From a virus, in the IMG/VR virus record IMGVR_UViG_3300026197_000006, positions 1 through 32,808 of that record: a stretch of 32,808 nucleotides of DNA, one strand, 5' to 3'. Below the pieces are notes generated by a model. The model had not been told where the DNA came from and made no database searches. It saw nothing but the letters and a program-made list of their open reading frames with translations. Positions 1 to 9,473 of the stretch are shown piece by piece. Each line of letters begins with the position of its first letter. Position 1 is the first letter of the stretch. Made by a program: the position numbers and the translations under genes.

Positions 1-2
1 AA

Positions 3-2339
3 CTGGACAAATTTATAGATTTGAGTAATTTGTCAATCAAACGAGGTGAAACTCTGTTAGAACGAATAAACAAGGCTAAAACATTATCAACCAAAAAATT
101 AGATAAAAACCCAATAGAATTAAAAGACAACGATAAAAAACGATTAAAGGATTTTATAGGTAAGGACAAAATAGATAAAGAAGCAGCAGAATGTCTTAAT
201 AAACTAGCTAATTTTAATGAACTTGATAATGCCAGATCAGAGCACCTAAATGATGCAGATCAACTTGATGCATCACGTAATGCAATACAAGATGCATATG
301 ATGATAAGTTTATAGAGGATAACTTTCCTGATTTCGGAATAGATCTTATATTATTATTACTTTATTTAATCCCTAAAAATACAGTAATTATATTTTTCAC
401 TAAACTATGTGAGATGACTACAGGTATATTCAGTAAAATAGGTTTATTTGGATTAGGTACAATTCTAGTTAATATGTTTAAAAATATATGGAACTCATCA
501 GCAAATTGCATATTAGAAATTATATATTTAATATTTGTTGTTCCAATGAAAAGGAAGATGGCAAAGAATCTAACGCAAAACATGGCAGGAGCATGTGCAA
601 ATCATAAAATTGATGTATGTGATGATAACCCGGAAGACAATTATGATATGGATATAGAAGATGAAGTTGCAGCTATGTATAATAGTATGTATCCAGATCA
701 AGCTCCTGATCCAGATGGTAAAAGATGCCAAGAAGGATATAAACCGTCTACAACAGAAAGAGCAATTGCAAGAGAATTAGTAGAAGCTGGAATAAGAGAA
801 GAACAAAATGCGCAAAAAACCCGCAAAGTTGACGACGATGATATCAAAAAGAAATCTGGGGGAAATGCGTTTACAAATTTTAGTCTACTCGATAGAATGC
901 AAAGCGATGGAAACTCGATGATAACAACGATGAAAGGTACTCAGAAGAAAATGTTTACCCCTAAGGGTAATCGTATTGTTGATAAAGTTGATTCAAACAT
1001 TTTAGGCGTTATGGCAAACATAAATGGTCAACTTCAAAGAATAGATAGAGCGGTTACAAAAGTTATAGCATTAGAATTCTTAAGTCCTCAGGCTAAAAAA
1101 TGGATGTGTTGTATAGTAAGATTTCTATATATTATGCTGCCCAGAATATCTCATGCTACTGGTAATAAAAAGATAAAACCAAAACTCAGTACTGAAGATT
1201 TCGAACAGTTTGATTTAGAGAATTATGCATTTGTAGATGAAGTACGAGCATGGATTAAAATAATAGAAAAACTAATAAATACTCTATTGGGTACAATGAG
1301 TTTGAATATAGATATAACAGGAATGATGAGTATAGCTGATATGTTTATTAATGCCCTTAAAATGTCTATATCTGAAGCATTATCTATTTTAACAACATCA
1401 TTATATTCCAAGCTTAAACAAGGACTTTTTGGCACATTTAATAAACTAACAACGCAATTTCCTGACCTAGCATTCGCAATAGAATCATGTCCGCCTTTCG
1501 ATTGGTTTATGAAATCTCTTGAATGTGGATTAGAAAACTTATTCAGTAGATTACAAATGTTATTAGCTCAGCTATGGGCTAGTAGTGCTAATCAGATGAA
1601 AGAGTTTGATATGGTTATTGGGATATCAGCAACAAATGGTAGTTTTAAAATTATGATGGATCTCCTAAATATTCTTCTTAAATGGGATAAAGCATTAATA
1701 AACTTTTGCTCATTAAATAAAACAGCATCCGAAGCTGAGAAAGAAGAAATAATGCAGCGGTTATCCAAAACATTAAATAAGAGCGAAACTCTAGATCCGA
1801 AGGGTTTACAGAATTCAGCTAAAATCGCATCTTCTGCAAAACCAGCTTATTCAAAACAACCGTTTATTGGACCATCGGAATCACCCAATAAAGATGATGA
1901 TGAAATAACAATAGATCAACATACAAATGCATCTAATCCTATTTATAAATCTGCTTTAGATTCTCTTGATGAATTATATGGGGACAAAGAACCAACAGAT
2001 GAAAAACCGGAAGAACTCAAAATAGAAGAACCAAAAGAGAAAATACCAACAGGAAAAACCTGGAATGTTAAAGAGGCAATGAAAAGTTGTGGTGATGAAT
2101 TTACAGCTATTTTAAAAGATAGATCTAAAGACATTGCACAGTCCCATAATGAGTCTGCGGATAATATACGAAAGGTTGCTGGAAAGGAACCAACAAGTCC
2201 AGAAAACATACCGGAATTTATGAAACCAAAAACTGACAATTTAGATACATTAGAAGATGTAATCAGTGAATTGAACAAATATTGGAATATAGATGAAGAT
2301 AATTACTATGATCCAAACAATCCAATAAATAGACAGTAA
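3..2339 (+). CDS. Large putative membrane-associated phage protein, 5'-partial
   Basis: The frame is open to the left edge of the window, so the gene probably begins upstream; the first possible start inside is TTG at 21, which has no clear ribosome site. Counting from there it has 772 residues. Residues about 107-128, 136-153 and 163-176 are strongly hydrophobic and look like a membrane-spanning cluster. The N-terminus before it is charged and helical. A second hydrophobic, cysteine-containing stretch lies near residues 353-370, and the last ~150 residues are acidic, lysine-rich and probably disordered. It lies 36 nt before the portal gene, which suggests a virion or packaging-related role. 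I do not recognise the family and assign no function. Confidence 0.8.
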   Translation: MDKFIDLSNLSIKRGETLLERINKAKTLSTKKLDKNPIELKDNDKKRLKDFIGKDKIDKEAAECLNKLANFNELDNARSEHLNDADQLDASRNAIQDAYDDKFIEDNFPDFGIDLILLLLYLIPKNTVIIFFTKLCEMTTGIFSKIGLFGLGTILVNMFKNIWNSSANCILEIIYLIFVVPMKRKMAKNLTQNMAGACANHKIDVCDDNPEDNYDMDIEDEVAAMYNSMYPDQAPDPDGKRCQEGYKPSTTERAIARELVEAGIREEQNAQKTRKVDDDDIKKKSGGNAFTNFSLLDRMQSDGNSMITTMKGTQKKMFTPKGNRIVDKVDSNILGVMANINGQLQRIDRAVTKVIALEFLSPQAKKWMCCIVRFLYIMLPRISHATGNKKIKPKLSTEDFEQFDLENYAFVDEVRAWIKIIEKLINTLLGTMSLNIDITGMMSIADMFINALKMSISEALSILTTSLYSKLKQGLFGTFNKLTTQFPDLAFAIESCPPFDWFMKSLECGLENLFSRLQMLLAQLWASSANQMKEFDMVIGISATNGSFKIMMDLLNILLKWDKALINFCSLNKTASEAEKEEIMQRLSKTLNKSETLDPKGLQNSAKIASSAKPAYSKQPFIGPSESPNKDDDEITIDQHTNASNPIYKSALDSLDELYGDKEPTDEKPEELKIEEPKEKIPTGKTWNVKEAMKSCGDEFTAILKDRSKDIAQSHNESADNIRKVAGKEPTSPENIPEFMKPKTDNLDTLEDVISELNKYWNIDEDNYYDPNNPINRQ

Positions 2340-2375
2340 TATAATAAGTATGGTAAAATTTAATATTAATAAAAT

Positions 2376-4031
2376 ATGGCAAATATAATAACACGTAAAA
2401 TAAACGAGTTTAAAGCTAAACGCAATATAAAGAGCGCGAATAAAATAGTTAATGATATTGATTCTATAGTACGAAATACGATAAATAGAAATAATATACA
2501 ACAAAAGGATTTATCACCAAAGTTAGGATCCCGTGCTATTGTCGGTAAATTAAAGAAGAGATTTGCACCTAATAGAAACGTATCCCAAAGTGGAATACAT
2601 ATCAATAGGTTTAACATGTCTGATTTGTATACTTCTTATGTGGGTGAAAATCTGATGAAGTTTTCTGTTGATAAATACACAGAAGCAACTATTCGTAATG
2701 GTCAATTTGTTGATAGTAAAAATCCAACTGTAGTTAAATATCTTAACAAAAGAATATCTGAGTTTGATATTGTATCGGGCTCGAGTTTTATGGAATTCAT
2801 TAGCGATTTCATGGTTTCTCTTATCTTATATGGCAATGTTCCCATAATAAAACACAGACAAGAAAATGTGTCATCCGGTAAAAGATATGTGAGATGGGAC
2901 GGTAAAAAAATGAAACCTATTGCATCTCTATATGTTGAGGATTTTCGTAAATTAATAATTGGAGATGGACCTGGTAATAAAACGCGATATATTAGAACAC
3001 CAATGGATGTAGCTGATATAAATATGAACATGATTAATCCTTCGTTATTTAACATGAACAAAAGCGATATATTAGATGGTAGTCCTTCTATGTATAATCC
3101 AATCGCTGCTATATTAAGCGGTAGATGGGGACAGTTTTTCAGAAGAAAATCAAAACGAAATAGAGAGTATATAATCTATGATGATGATACTGATATACAA
3201 CATGTTAGATATCATCATACACCAGGTGAAAAAATTGCAATGCCTCCATTTTGGGCTACTTTGAACGATATAGATTCTCTACGTAGAATAGAAGAAAATA
3301 TAGAACTACTGGTATATCAATATGGTCATCCTATTCTACACGCAAAAGTTGGCGACGATAAAAAACCTGGTTCTGACCCAGAAGTAGAAGATATAAGACT
3401 TAAAATAGAGAATATAGAAGGAAACGGTTTTATAGCCACTGATAATAGAGTCATGTTAGATATGATAGGTGCTGAAAACTCAACTTTAAGACTTGAAGCT
3501 TATCTTGAATACTTCTATCGTAGAGTCTTAACAGGATTATGGTTAAGTGAAGTAATGGTTGGCGTTGGTGATACTAGCAATAGATCTACATCAAACACGT
3601 TAGATAAACTGTCTCAAGAAAAAGTAATGGAGCTGCAAAATATATTTAGCGCAGCAATACAACCGATTCTAATAGAATTGCTTGCTGAAACCGGAGCAAA
3701 AATGGGATGGATTCTTAAACCTGAAAACATACCTAGTTTTAAATTCCATCCAGTTGACCTAGAAGGTTTAATTAAAAAACAATCACATATACTATCAATG
3801 TGGCAAGCTAATATGATAACTAATGATGAGATGAGAAGAGAGACAGGAAAAGAACCGTTCTCAAAGAACGACTTAAATAATACATATACATATTTACATG
3901 CGATCCCATTAAAGAAGGCTGGTAAAGGTGAAATGGAAACTCCTTCTTCCAACAAGGCAAAACAAAATAAACTTACACCTAAAAATCAACATGGAAAGAA
4001 GAACGGACCATCAGAATCACAAAATGCATAA
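2376..4031 (+). CDS. Portal protein
   Basis: A 551-aa protein that I read as the portal, the dodecameric ring at the head vertex through which DNA is packaged and to which the neck attaches. The central part carries an acidic region (DDDTDIQHVRYHH), followed by a long helical stem region (SLRRIEENIELLVYQYGHP) and the segment GVGDTSNRSTSNT, which resembles the G-[DE]-[ST]-S-N-R-S/G-T element before the long C-terminal helices of many portals. The last ~40 residues are polar and disordered. Its place directly before the protease/scaffold and capsid genes is the usual portal position. The start ATG has no good Shine-Dalgarno site. Identification rests on motif memory and gene order, without a search. 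Confidence 0.8.
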   Translation: MANIITRKINEFKAKRNIKSANKIVNDIDSIVRNTINRNNIQQKDLSPKLGSRAIVGKLKKRFAPNRNVSQSGIHINRFNMSDLYTSYVGENLMKFSVDKYTEATIRNGQFVDSKNPTVVKYLNKRISEFDIVSGSSFMEFISDFMVSLILYGNVPIIKHRQENVSSGKRYVRWDGKKMKPIASLYVEDFRKLIIGDGPGNKTRYIRTPMDVADINMNMINPSLFNMNKSDILDGSPSMYNPIAAILSGRWGQFFRRKSKRNREYIIYDDDTDIQHVRYHHTPGEKIAMPPFWATLNDIDSLRRIEENIELLVYQYGHPILHAKVGDDKKPGSDPEVEDIRLKIENIEGNGFIATDNRVMLDMIGAENSTLRLEAYLEYFYRRVLTGLWLSEVMVGVGDTSNRSTSNTLDKLSQEKVMELQNIFSAAIQPILIELLAETGAKMGWILKPENIPSFKFHPVDLEGLIKKQSHILSMWQANMITNDEMRRETGKEPFSKNDLNNTYTYLHAIPLKKAGKGEMETPSSNKAKQNKLTPKNQHGKKNGPSESQNA

Positions 4032-4053
4032 CATGTGCAAAATAAGCTTTCAA

Positions 4054-4083
4054 TTGACAGGGTATATCGCATTATGGTAGAAT
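4054..4083 (+). promoter_or_regulatory. Sigma-70-like promoter before the protease/scaffold gene
   Basis: A perfect TTGACA (4054-4059) is followed after 18 nt by TAGAAT (4078-4083, five of six consensus bases). Transcription would begin near 4090, just before a TTAGGA ribosome site and the ATG at 4104. It lies in the 72-nt gap after the portal gene and would drive the protease, the 391-aa protein and the capsid gene up to the palindrome at 8828. Confidence 0.6.
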
Positions 4084-4103
4084 TAAACTAATTAGGAATA
4101 TAT

Positions 4104-6269
4104 ATGGACAAATTAACAAAATCCGTACTCAGAAATATGTCGGTTGATTCAGAGATAACTTTACACGATTCTATAAAACTAAATAGCATTAGCTATGTTT
4201 CAAACAAGAACAAGGTTAATAGTATTGATAAAGTAATTCGTCCCGAACAAAATGAGAGAACATTTGAAAATGCTGTTAAACGCATAAAAGCTAAAATGGG
4301 ATCTAAACAAGCAATTGTTGCCAGGGCTGATGCAACTCACTATGATTTTGTAAATGGGAACTGGTTTTTTTATATCCTTGATTATATAAAACAAAATGCA
4401 AAGACTTGGATATATTCTAAAAATGATACCAAGTGGGGTAAACCTGTACAAACAGATCATGTTCCATTTACAGATAGGACAATTGGGAGAATAGCAGCGG
4501 TAACACCCGTAATATATAAAAACCCAAGCGATGATTTATTTGTACCAAATGGACATATCGAATTAATATATTTTATTCCTGATAAAGATGCGATAGAAAA
4601 GATTATTGATGGCAGATACCATACGTTAAGTGTATCTGCTGCTTCAAAACCTGAGGAAGTCACATGTTCAATATGTGGTCTTCCTGTAAATAGTTTTGAT
4701 TGTGATCATCAACGTGGCAAAACCTATGATGTCGAAGATGAAAAGAATCCTGATAAAACATACAAGCAATTATCCTACTGGAGATGGGGTAAACAGAGAT
4801 ATACTGAATTATCCTTTACACAAGTTCCTGCAGATGAAGAGGCTGCGAATAATCGTATAGAAACTATAAACATAAATGGCGATGAATATGATATTGGAGA
4901 ACAAAATAAAGATTCTAAAAATGTTATAAGTCAGAGTACAGTTTTCAGTGCTGATATCTCACAAGGTGGATCTTTAACAAATATAAAGAATATAGATAAT
5001 ATAAATGTAAACAATGATAAATTGTTACTAACAGACAGTATAATATCTGACACATTTAAAAACGAGGATAATAAAATGAATGATAATTCTAAAAAAACAA
5101 ATTCGACATCTGATACAATAATTAAAAATCAGGACAATGATCAACAGTCTAATATTGATTCTGATAAAAATAATAATATTTCTGATTGCGGTTGCGATGA
5201 CACTAATCAAGATTCCCAACACTCTGATGAGAACGAACAAAAAAATAATGTTTCTAATTCTGATAAAGTAAGAAATGAACAAAATACACAAGACGCAGTT
5301 TTCTCATTAGTAATAGATATGCTCGAAAATAGAACTATTGATAATAACGATGCCGCAGAAATATTGATGGAAGAAACTGAAACTTACATCAAACTAAAAC
5401 AACGTTCTTCAACTAAGGATATGCTTAATATCATTAATCAAGAAGTATCCAACAGGGACGCTAAATTATCCACCAAACAAAGAAAGCGTTTACCTGATTC
5501 AGCCTTTTGTGGTCCGAATCGAAGTTTTCCTGTTCCCGATTGTGCACATGTTACAGCCGCCAGACGGTTAATTGGGCGATATAAAGGACCAGGAAGCAAA
5601 AAGAGGATTAAAGCTTGCATCGAACGTAAAGCAAAAGCACTAGGCTGCGACAAGGATAATAAAGACAATAAATCAAAAGACTACAATAACAATTACACTA
5701 ATAAGGAGGATTTTAAAGTGAAATACTCATTTGAAACCAAAGATGAGTTACTTGATAGTCCCGTAGTTCGAGAGGCAGTTGATAAAATCCAAACCGAAGC
5801 GGAACAAAAAGTTGACTCATTAAAACAAAGAGAAGATAAATTTGTATCTATAGCTATTGATTCTATTATCGATATGTCTCTGAGATTAAATAAACCACTG
5901 GTTAAAGATCTCAAAGACAAGAAAGATAATGAGTTTAAAGATGCCAAAGAATCTATTAGTAAAAAGCTAAAAGACCGAGGTATCGATGCCCTTTCTTATA
6001 TGATCAATGATCTAAAAGAAGAAATGGATGAAGTCAGTTCAACTGATAAAAATCAAGAAGCTGTAAAAAATGCTATCAATAATGATGGCAGTGATACAAA
6101 TAACAACACAGAACAAAATAACACGGACAACAAAAGTGACGATACAGAACAAAATCATCAAGATGAAAATGATGATGAAAAACCTGGCGAAGAAAACAAT
6201 CAACAAAGTGCATCTGATAGTACAGATTCCAAAGATGATATGCCTTCTTTCGCTAAACCTGTAAGTTAA
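4104..6269 (+). CDS. Prohead maturation protease fused to a scaffold-like region
   Basis: A 721-aa multi-domain protein. Residues 1 to about 255 resemble phage prohead proteases: the segment YHTLSVSAASKPEEVTCSIC (H173, S176, S178) is followed by a Cys/His cluster (CSICG, CDHQRG) and by YTELSFTQVPADEEA, a pattern seen in head-maturation peptidases where 'LS-[IV]-G/S' carries the nucleophile. A long acidic Asn/Asp/Ser linker follows. Residues about 460-515 contain a compact basic domain (LPDSAFCGPNRSFPVPDCAH) like the small LPDSAFA/G domain found in many phage head-maturation proteins. The C-terminus is charged, coiled-coil-like and then disordered, as in scaffolds. It sits between portal and capsid genes as expected. 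Two internal in-frame starts with ribosome sites are present (ATG 5076, GTG 5718). Confidence 0.75.
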   Translation: MDKLTKSVLRNMSVDSEITLHDSIKLNSISYVSNKNKVNSIDKVIRPEQNERTFENAVKRIKAKMGSKQAIVARADATHYDFVNGNWFFYILDYIKQNAKTWIYSKNDTKWGKPVQTDHVPFTDRTIGRIAAVTPVIYKNPSDDLFVPNGHIELIYFIPDKDAIEKIIDGRYHTLSVSAASKPEEVTCSICGLPVNSFDCDHQRGKTYDVEDEKNPDKTYKQLSYWRWGKQRYTELSFTQVPADEEAANNRIETININGDEYDIGEQNKDSKNVISQSTVFSADISQGGSLTNIKNIDNINVNNDKLLLTDSIISDTFKNEDNKMNDNSKKTNSTSDTIIKNQDNDQQSNIDSDKNNNISDCGCDDTNQDSQHSDENEQKNNVSNSDKVRNEQNTQDAVFSLVIDMLENRTIDNNDAAEILMEETETYIKLKQRSSTKDMLNIINQEVSNRDAKLSTKQRKRLPDSAFCGPNRSFPVPDCAHVTAARRLIGRYKGPGSKKRIKACIERKAKALGCDKDNKDNKSKDYNNNYTNKEDFKVKYSFETKDELLDSPVVREAVDKIQTEAEQKVDSLKQREDKFVSIAIDSIIDMSLRLNKPLVKDLKDKKDNEFKDAKESISKKLKDRGIDALSYMINDLKEEMDEVSSTDKNQEAVKNAINNDGSDTNNNTEQNNTDNKSDDTEQNHQDENDDEKPGEENNQQSASDSTDSKDDMPSFAKPVS
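5718..6269 (+). CDS. Internal-start product: candidate independent scaffold protein (183 aa)
   Basis: A GTG at 5718 is exactly in frame with the protease ORF and is preceded by a perfect AAGGAGG (5703-5709) with 8 nt spacing, a better ribosome site than the one at the full-length start. Translation from here would give a 183-aa, highly charged protein: a helical, coiled-coil-like part (KIQTEAEQKVDSLKQREDKF onward) and an Asn/Asp/Glu-rich disordered tail, typical of scaffolds. Nested protease-scaffold genes are known from lambda C/Nu3. That this start is used is inferred from sequence only. Confidence 0.5.
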   Translation: MKYSFETKDELLDSPVVREAVDKIQTEAEQKVDSLKQREDKFVSIAIDSIIDMSLRLNKPLVKDLKDKKDNEFKDAKESISKKLKDRGIDALSYMINDLKEEMDEVSSTDKNQEAVKNAINNDGSDTNNNTEQNNTDNKSDDTEQNHQDENDDEKPGEENNQQSASDSTDSKDDMPSFAKPVS

Positions 6270-6301
6270 TGTTGTCTAATTAAAATACGGAGGAATGAAT
6301 T

Positions 6302-7477
6302 ATGGACGAAAATAAATTCAATTTAGTATTTAGTGGTAGTTCTAATGGCAGAATTAACACTAAAATGAAACAAATTCCAGCGAAATTCCTGTATTCTGAT
6401 ATCAGTTGGGGGTTTGAATGTTCTCCAGGCGATAGACCTGCTGAACCCATTATGCCCAACAGGTATGCACCAATCGTAAAAGAAATAAGAAACAAAAGCC
6501 TTTTTGAAAAGGGCATTGTGATCCCTTATGGTACGATTATATCTGCTTTGCCTGTTATGAATAAAGAATATTATAGCAGTGGAGCTGGTCCTGATAATCT
6601 TGGTGCTGCCAGTGGTGATACATCATCTGGTAATCTAGCATTAGGTATTGGGTACGATGGAAGTTTAATTCAGGACGATCTCAATGATATGATTGATGGT
6701 TATGATAGAATTAAGCTCATCGCTACAATCGCAAATGGTGGTGAAGATGCTACAGATCTTTACACATCTAAAGATACAGACAGAAATCGAGTTGGTCTAG
6801 ATGGTTCTCTGGTAGAAGCTGGAGATGCCTTTACAAGAGGTAAAAATATACCTTTTGGTTTTGTAACAGAAGATATATATCTATTCGAATCAGGAAATCG
6901 TATAAACTTCAACGAAGTAAGTTACAATAAATTCAGTACTTTTGCTACTGATTACTTTGTTGAAATGCCATATGTCGTTAACGATAGTTACAATGTTGGC
7001 GATGGCGGTAACTACGATGGAGATGATTCTGCATCTGATGTATATAAAGCTATCAAAAATCTGGGTATGCCATTTCTTTGGGCTGAAAGTGCAAGCGACC
7101 TTATAAATGGTGCATTTGTACAACCTGACATGAATGGCAAATGGAGAATGCAGTATAGTGGTAAGGCTAGTGCTGTTTCTGGAAACAAAACAGCCCAGAC
7201 AACTGGTAAGCTTATTTCATTTACTAACAAGTATCCGAAAGATCTTGAAAACTTTGTGGAAACTTGGAACAATGCAGACGCCAGTAACTATGGTAAAAAC
7301 TATAGTGGTGCTACTTCTACAGGTGGTACTGCTACATACGGTTTACCGTATAAATTATTTGTTATGATATGTACAATACTTTCTGCTGATAGCACTGAAA
7401 TTTCCTATAGTAATATAAAGGATTTTCTAAACAGTGGCGAAGTGGGCATTGCCCGAATTAACGTACATACGTCATAA
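6302..7477 (+). CDS. Putative virion structural protein between protease and capsid
   Basis: A 391-aa acidic, Gly/Ser/Asn-rich soluble protein with no signal peptide or membrane segment. Its ribosome site GGAGG lies 8 nt before the ATG, and it is followed 19 nt later by the major capsid gene, so the two are very likely co-translated at high level. Its position between the maturation protease and the major capsid protein suits a head decoration, head-stabilising or minor capsid protein. I recognise no family; the role is inferred only from context and from the beta-rich, glycine-rich composition. Confidence 0.8.
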   Translation: MDENKFNLVFSGSSNGRINTKMKQIPAKFLYSDISWGFECSPGDRPAEPIMPNRYAPIVKEIRNKSLFEKGIVIPYGTIISALPVMNKEYYSSGAGPDNLGAASGDTSSGNLALGIGYDGSLIQDDLNDMIDGYDRIKLIATIANGGEDATDLYTSKDTDRNRVGLDGSLVEAGDAFTRGKNIPFGFVTEDIYLFESGNRINFNEVSYNKFSTFATDYFVEMPYVVNDSYNVGDGGNYDGDDSASDVYKAIKNLGMPFLWAESASDLINGAFVQPDMNGKWRMQYSGKASAVSGNKTAQTTGKLISFTNKYPKDLENFVETWNNADASNYGKNYSGATSTGGTATYGLPYKLFVMICTILSADSTEISYSNIKDFLNSGEVGIARINVHTS

Positions 7478-7496
7478 TATGAAGGAGGAAATATAA

Positions 7497-8801
7497 ATGA
7501 ATCCTAAAAATAACGAACAAACACAAGCTAAACAGCAAAAACAAGTACATTTTACACGGGCTTGGGATGCTATCCTTCACAATGACGGGTATATGACATC
7601 TGAGAACGGAGATGTTTATCAAGTACAACTCTCCGACATGTTAAAAGAGGAAGATTTACAGCCTTTAACTACTCAGGCCATCACGCATGTAATGCAAGAT
7701 GAAATCGAACCAATGTCAGTAGTTTATGATAATTTCTTTACTGAGCTTAAAATGACTACTACTGAACAATCTATAATTGTTCACAATATTGGTCCTCTTA
7801 CTGTTGAACCACTTGGTAGATATGGTACAGAATATCCTGAAACCAATCTAGCAATTGATCAAGACGGCCAAGAAATCAATCTGAGATTACAGCGATATGG
7901 TATAGAACTTCGTATGCACGAAGATGCTGTATCTAGAAACCAGATTCCTTTAGTATCTTTATGGATGAGACGAGCTCGTAATGCGTTCGCTCGAAATAGA
8001 GAAAAACTTGGATTGGTTGAACTGTTAAAAACTGGTATTGTTACTTTCGATAATAACAGTCCCGGTGATTATTCTCATGATGTTGAATCTTTGACTGGTC
8101 GAGATATTAGTGGTGCTTTTAATGGTACTATGACTCTCAATGATCTAATGAAAATGTATACAAAAGCTCTGCTTGATGGTTTCACTCTTGATACCATTTT
8201 AATGCATCCTTTTGCATGGCAAACTTTCATGACTGATCCCGAAATGAAGGAAATTGTTGTTAATAACAACACCATTACTTCATATCGCCCGCCAAATGGT
8301 TCTGGTGCGACTGGTAGATTTAGTGCAATGGAATTCAAAAGAAATCTTGGTCTGCCCTGGTCTAAAGGCGCAGGTAATGATGATTTGGATCCCACTTTAG
8401 CTAAATTGGGCCAAAATCCATACAGTTTAAATAACTCAGTATTGGGTGCATCGTATAATATTAAACCAAAATACTGGCCAACACCATTGAACATTGTTGT
8501 TTCACCTCATGTTCCATTACGAACAGTTAATGGATCCACTGTAAGTGATATAATTTTTGCTCAAAGTAACGAAGCCGGTCTTGTATTACGTGAAGGTGAA
8601 CCTCTTGTTCGAAGCTTTAATGTTGAAGAAAAAGAGGCTATCGTAACACGTATGCGTGAAGGTTTAGCATTCGGCACAATGAATTTAGGTAAAGGTGTCA
8701 GAGTAGCCAAAAACGTTGTTGTAGGAAGGAACTATGTATTCCAAAATACAAACTCTGTTTCACTTGGTTCAATTGACACATCAGCTGATCGTATGCCTTA
8801 A
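7497..8801 (+). CDS. Major capsid protein (HK97-fold type)
   Basis: A 434-aa protein with the outline of an HK97-fold major head protein. An N-terminal arm is followed by LTTQAITHVMQDEIEPMSVV, a helix/extended-loop region (ELKMTTTEQSIIVHNIGPLT), a spine-helix-like stretch (SLWMRRARNAFARNREKLGL) and a C-terminal half containing PTPLNIVVSPHVPLRTVNG and EAGLVLREGEPL, typical of P- and A-domain strands. The ribosome site GAAGGAGG is strong. It is placed right after the protease and the 391-aa protein and is closed by a 32-nt perfect palindrome, which suits a highly expressed gene. Identification rests on features and synteny. Confidence 0.8.
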   Translation: MNPKNNEQTQAKQQKQVHFTRAWDAILHNDGYMTSENGDVYQVQLSDMLKEEDLQPLTTQAITHVMQDEIEPMSVVYDNFFTELKMTTTEQSIIVHNIGPLTVEPLGRYGTEYPETNLAIDQDGQEINLRLQRYGIELRMHEDAVSRNQIPLVSLWMRRARNAFARNREKLGLVELLKTGIVTFDNNSPGDYSHDVESLTGRDISGAFNGTMTLNDLMKMYTKALLDGFTLDTILMHPFAWQTFMTDPEMKEIVVNNNTITSYRPPNGSGATGRFSAMEFKRNLGLPWSKGAGNDDLDPTLAKLGQNPYSLNNSVLGASYNIKPKYWPTPLNIVVSPHVPLRTVNGSTVSDIIFAQSNEAGLVLREGEPLVRSFNVEEKEAIVTRMREGLAFGTMNLGKGVRVAKNVVVGRNYVFQNTNSVSLGSIDTSADRMP

Positions 8802-8827
8802 TTAGGTATAAGATTAACTGACAGATA

Positions 8828-8859
8828 AACTAGAGTGCTGATTAATCAGCACTCTAGTT
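8828..8859 (+). terminator. 32-nt perfect palindrome after the capsid gene, probable terminator
   Basis: The 16-nt arm starting AACTAGAGTGC is followed immediately by its exact reverse complement. It lies 27 nt after the capsid stop, and only a short, interrupted U-rich stretch follows. The structure would form a strong hairpin acting as a terminator or mRNA 3'-end stabiliser. Confidence 0.7.
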
Positions 8860-8901
8860 ATATAAATATATAAGAAAATATAAATACTTAAGGATATAAA
8901 C

Positions 8902-9450
8902 ATGGCGAATAAAAAAAGCAACAAAAACAAAGAAGAAATAATATACTTCAAACTGGGTAATGCTGCTCTCAAATTTGAAACACCTGATGGCTCAGTAAAT
9001 CTTAACAAACTAAGTGGTAAAACATCAGGATCTGTTTCCAGTAAAGATGGCTTAACATATAATATGGTAAGACGAGCCATTATGCATGGTACATTAATTC
9101 AGACAAAGAAACAACTTAAAAACGAAAACCCTGCGAAACCCATAAACATAGAGGGAATGGCGGATGAAAAAGCACGAGCTAAAAGAGATTCAGCAACTTT
9201 ACTTCGAAAGATGAAAAAGGATAAACTTTTGGAACAAATCAAAAGTATAAAAAACCATAATCTTCTGTCTAAAATGATAGAAGACGAATCTCAAGGTAAA
9301 AATGTATCCAGACGTCCTCGTGATGCTGTCATTGATACCTTAAAAGAACGACTAAGAGAACTACAAAAAGAAGCCAAATCAGGAATGATTTCATACACTG
9401 AGACGAAACAGACTAAAAAGAAACTTGAGTCTGAAAACAATAGTGAATAA
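8902..9450 (+). CDS. Small basic protein of unknown function
   Basis: A 182-aa lysine-rich protein with an AAGGA ribosome site 8 nt upstream. Residues 14-65 look like a small folded domain (YFKLGNAALKFETPDGSVNL). The C-terminal half is strongly helical and charged (LLRKMKKDKLLEQIKSIK, then TLKERLRELQKEAKSG), probably a coiled coil. It is the first gene after the capsid terminator and lies before the connector genes, so a neck or DNA-contacting virion role is possible. I do not recognise the family. Confidence 0.75.
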   Translation: MANKKSNKNKEEIIYFKLGNAALKFETPDGSVNLNKLSGKTSGSVSSKDGLTYNMVRRAIMHGTLIQTKKQLKNENPAKPINIEGMADEKARAKRDSATLLRKMKKDKLLEQIKSIKNHNLLSKMIEDESQGKNVSRRPRDAVIDTLKERLRELQKEAKSGMISYTETKQTKKKLESENNSE

Positions 9451-9473
9451 TAATTAGTCCCAAATGATATATA

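Noticed and set aside
8858-8900. T4-like late promoter motifs (TATAAATA) after the capsid palindrome and elsewhere.
   Set aside because: The sequence is so AT-rich that such octamers are expected by chance, and no consistent placement before genes was seen.
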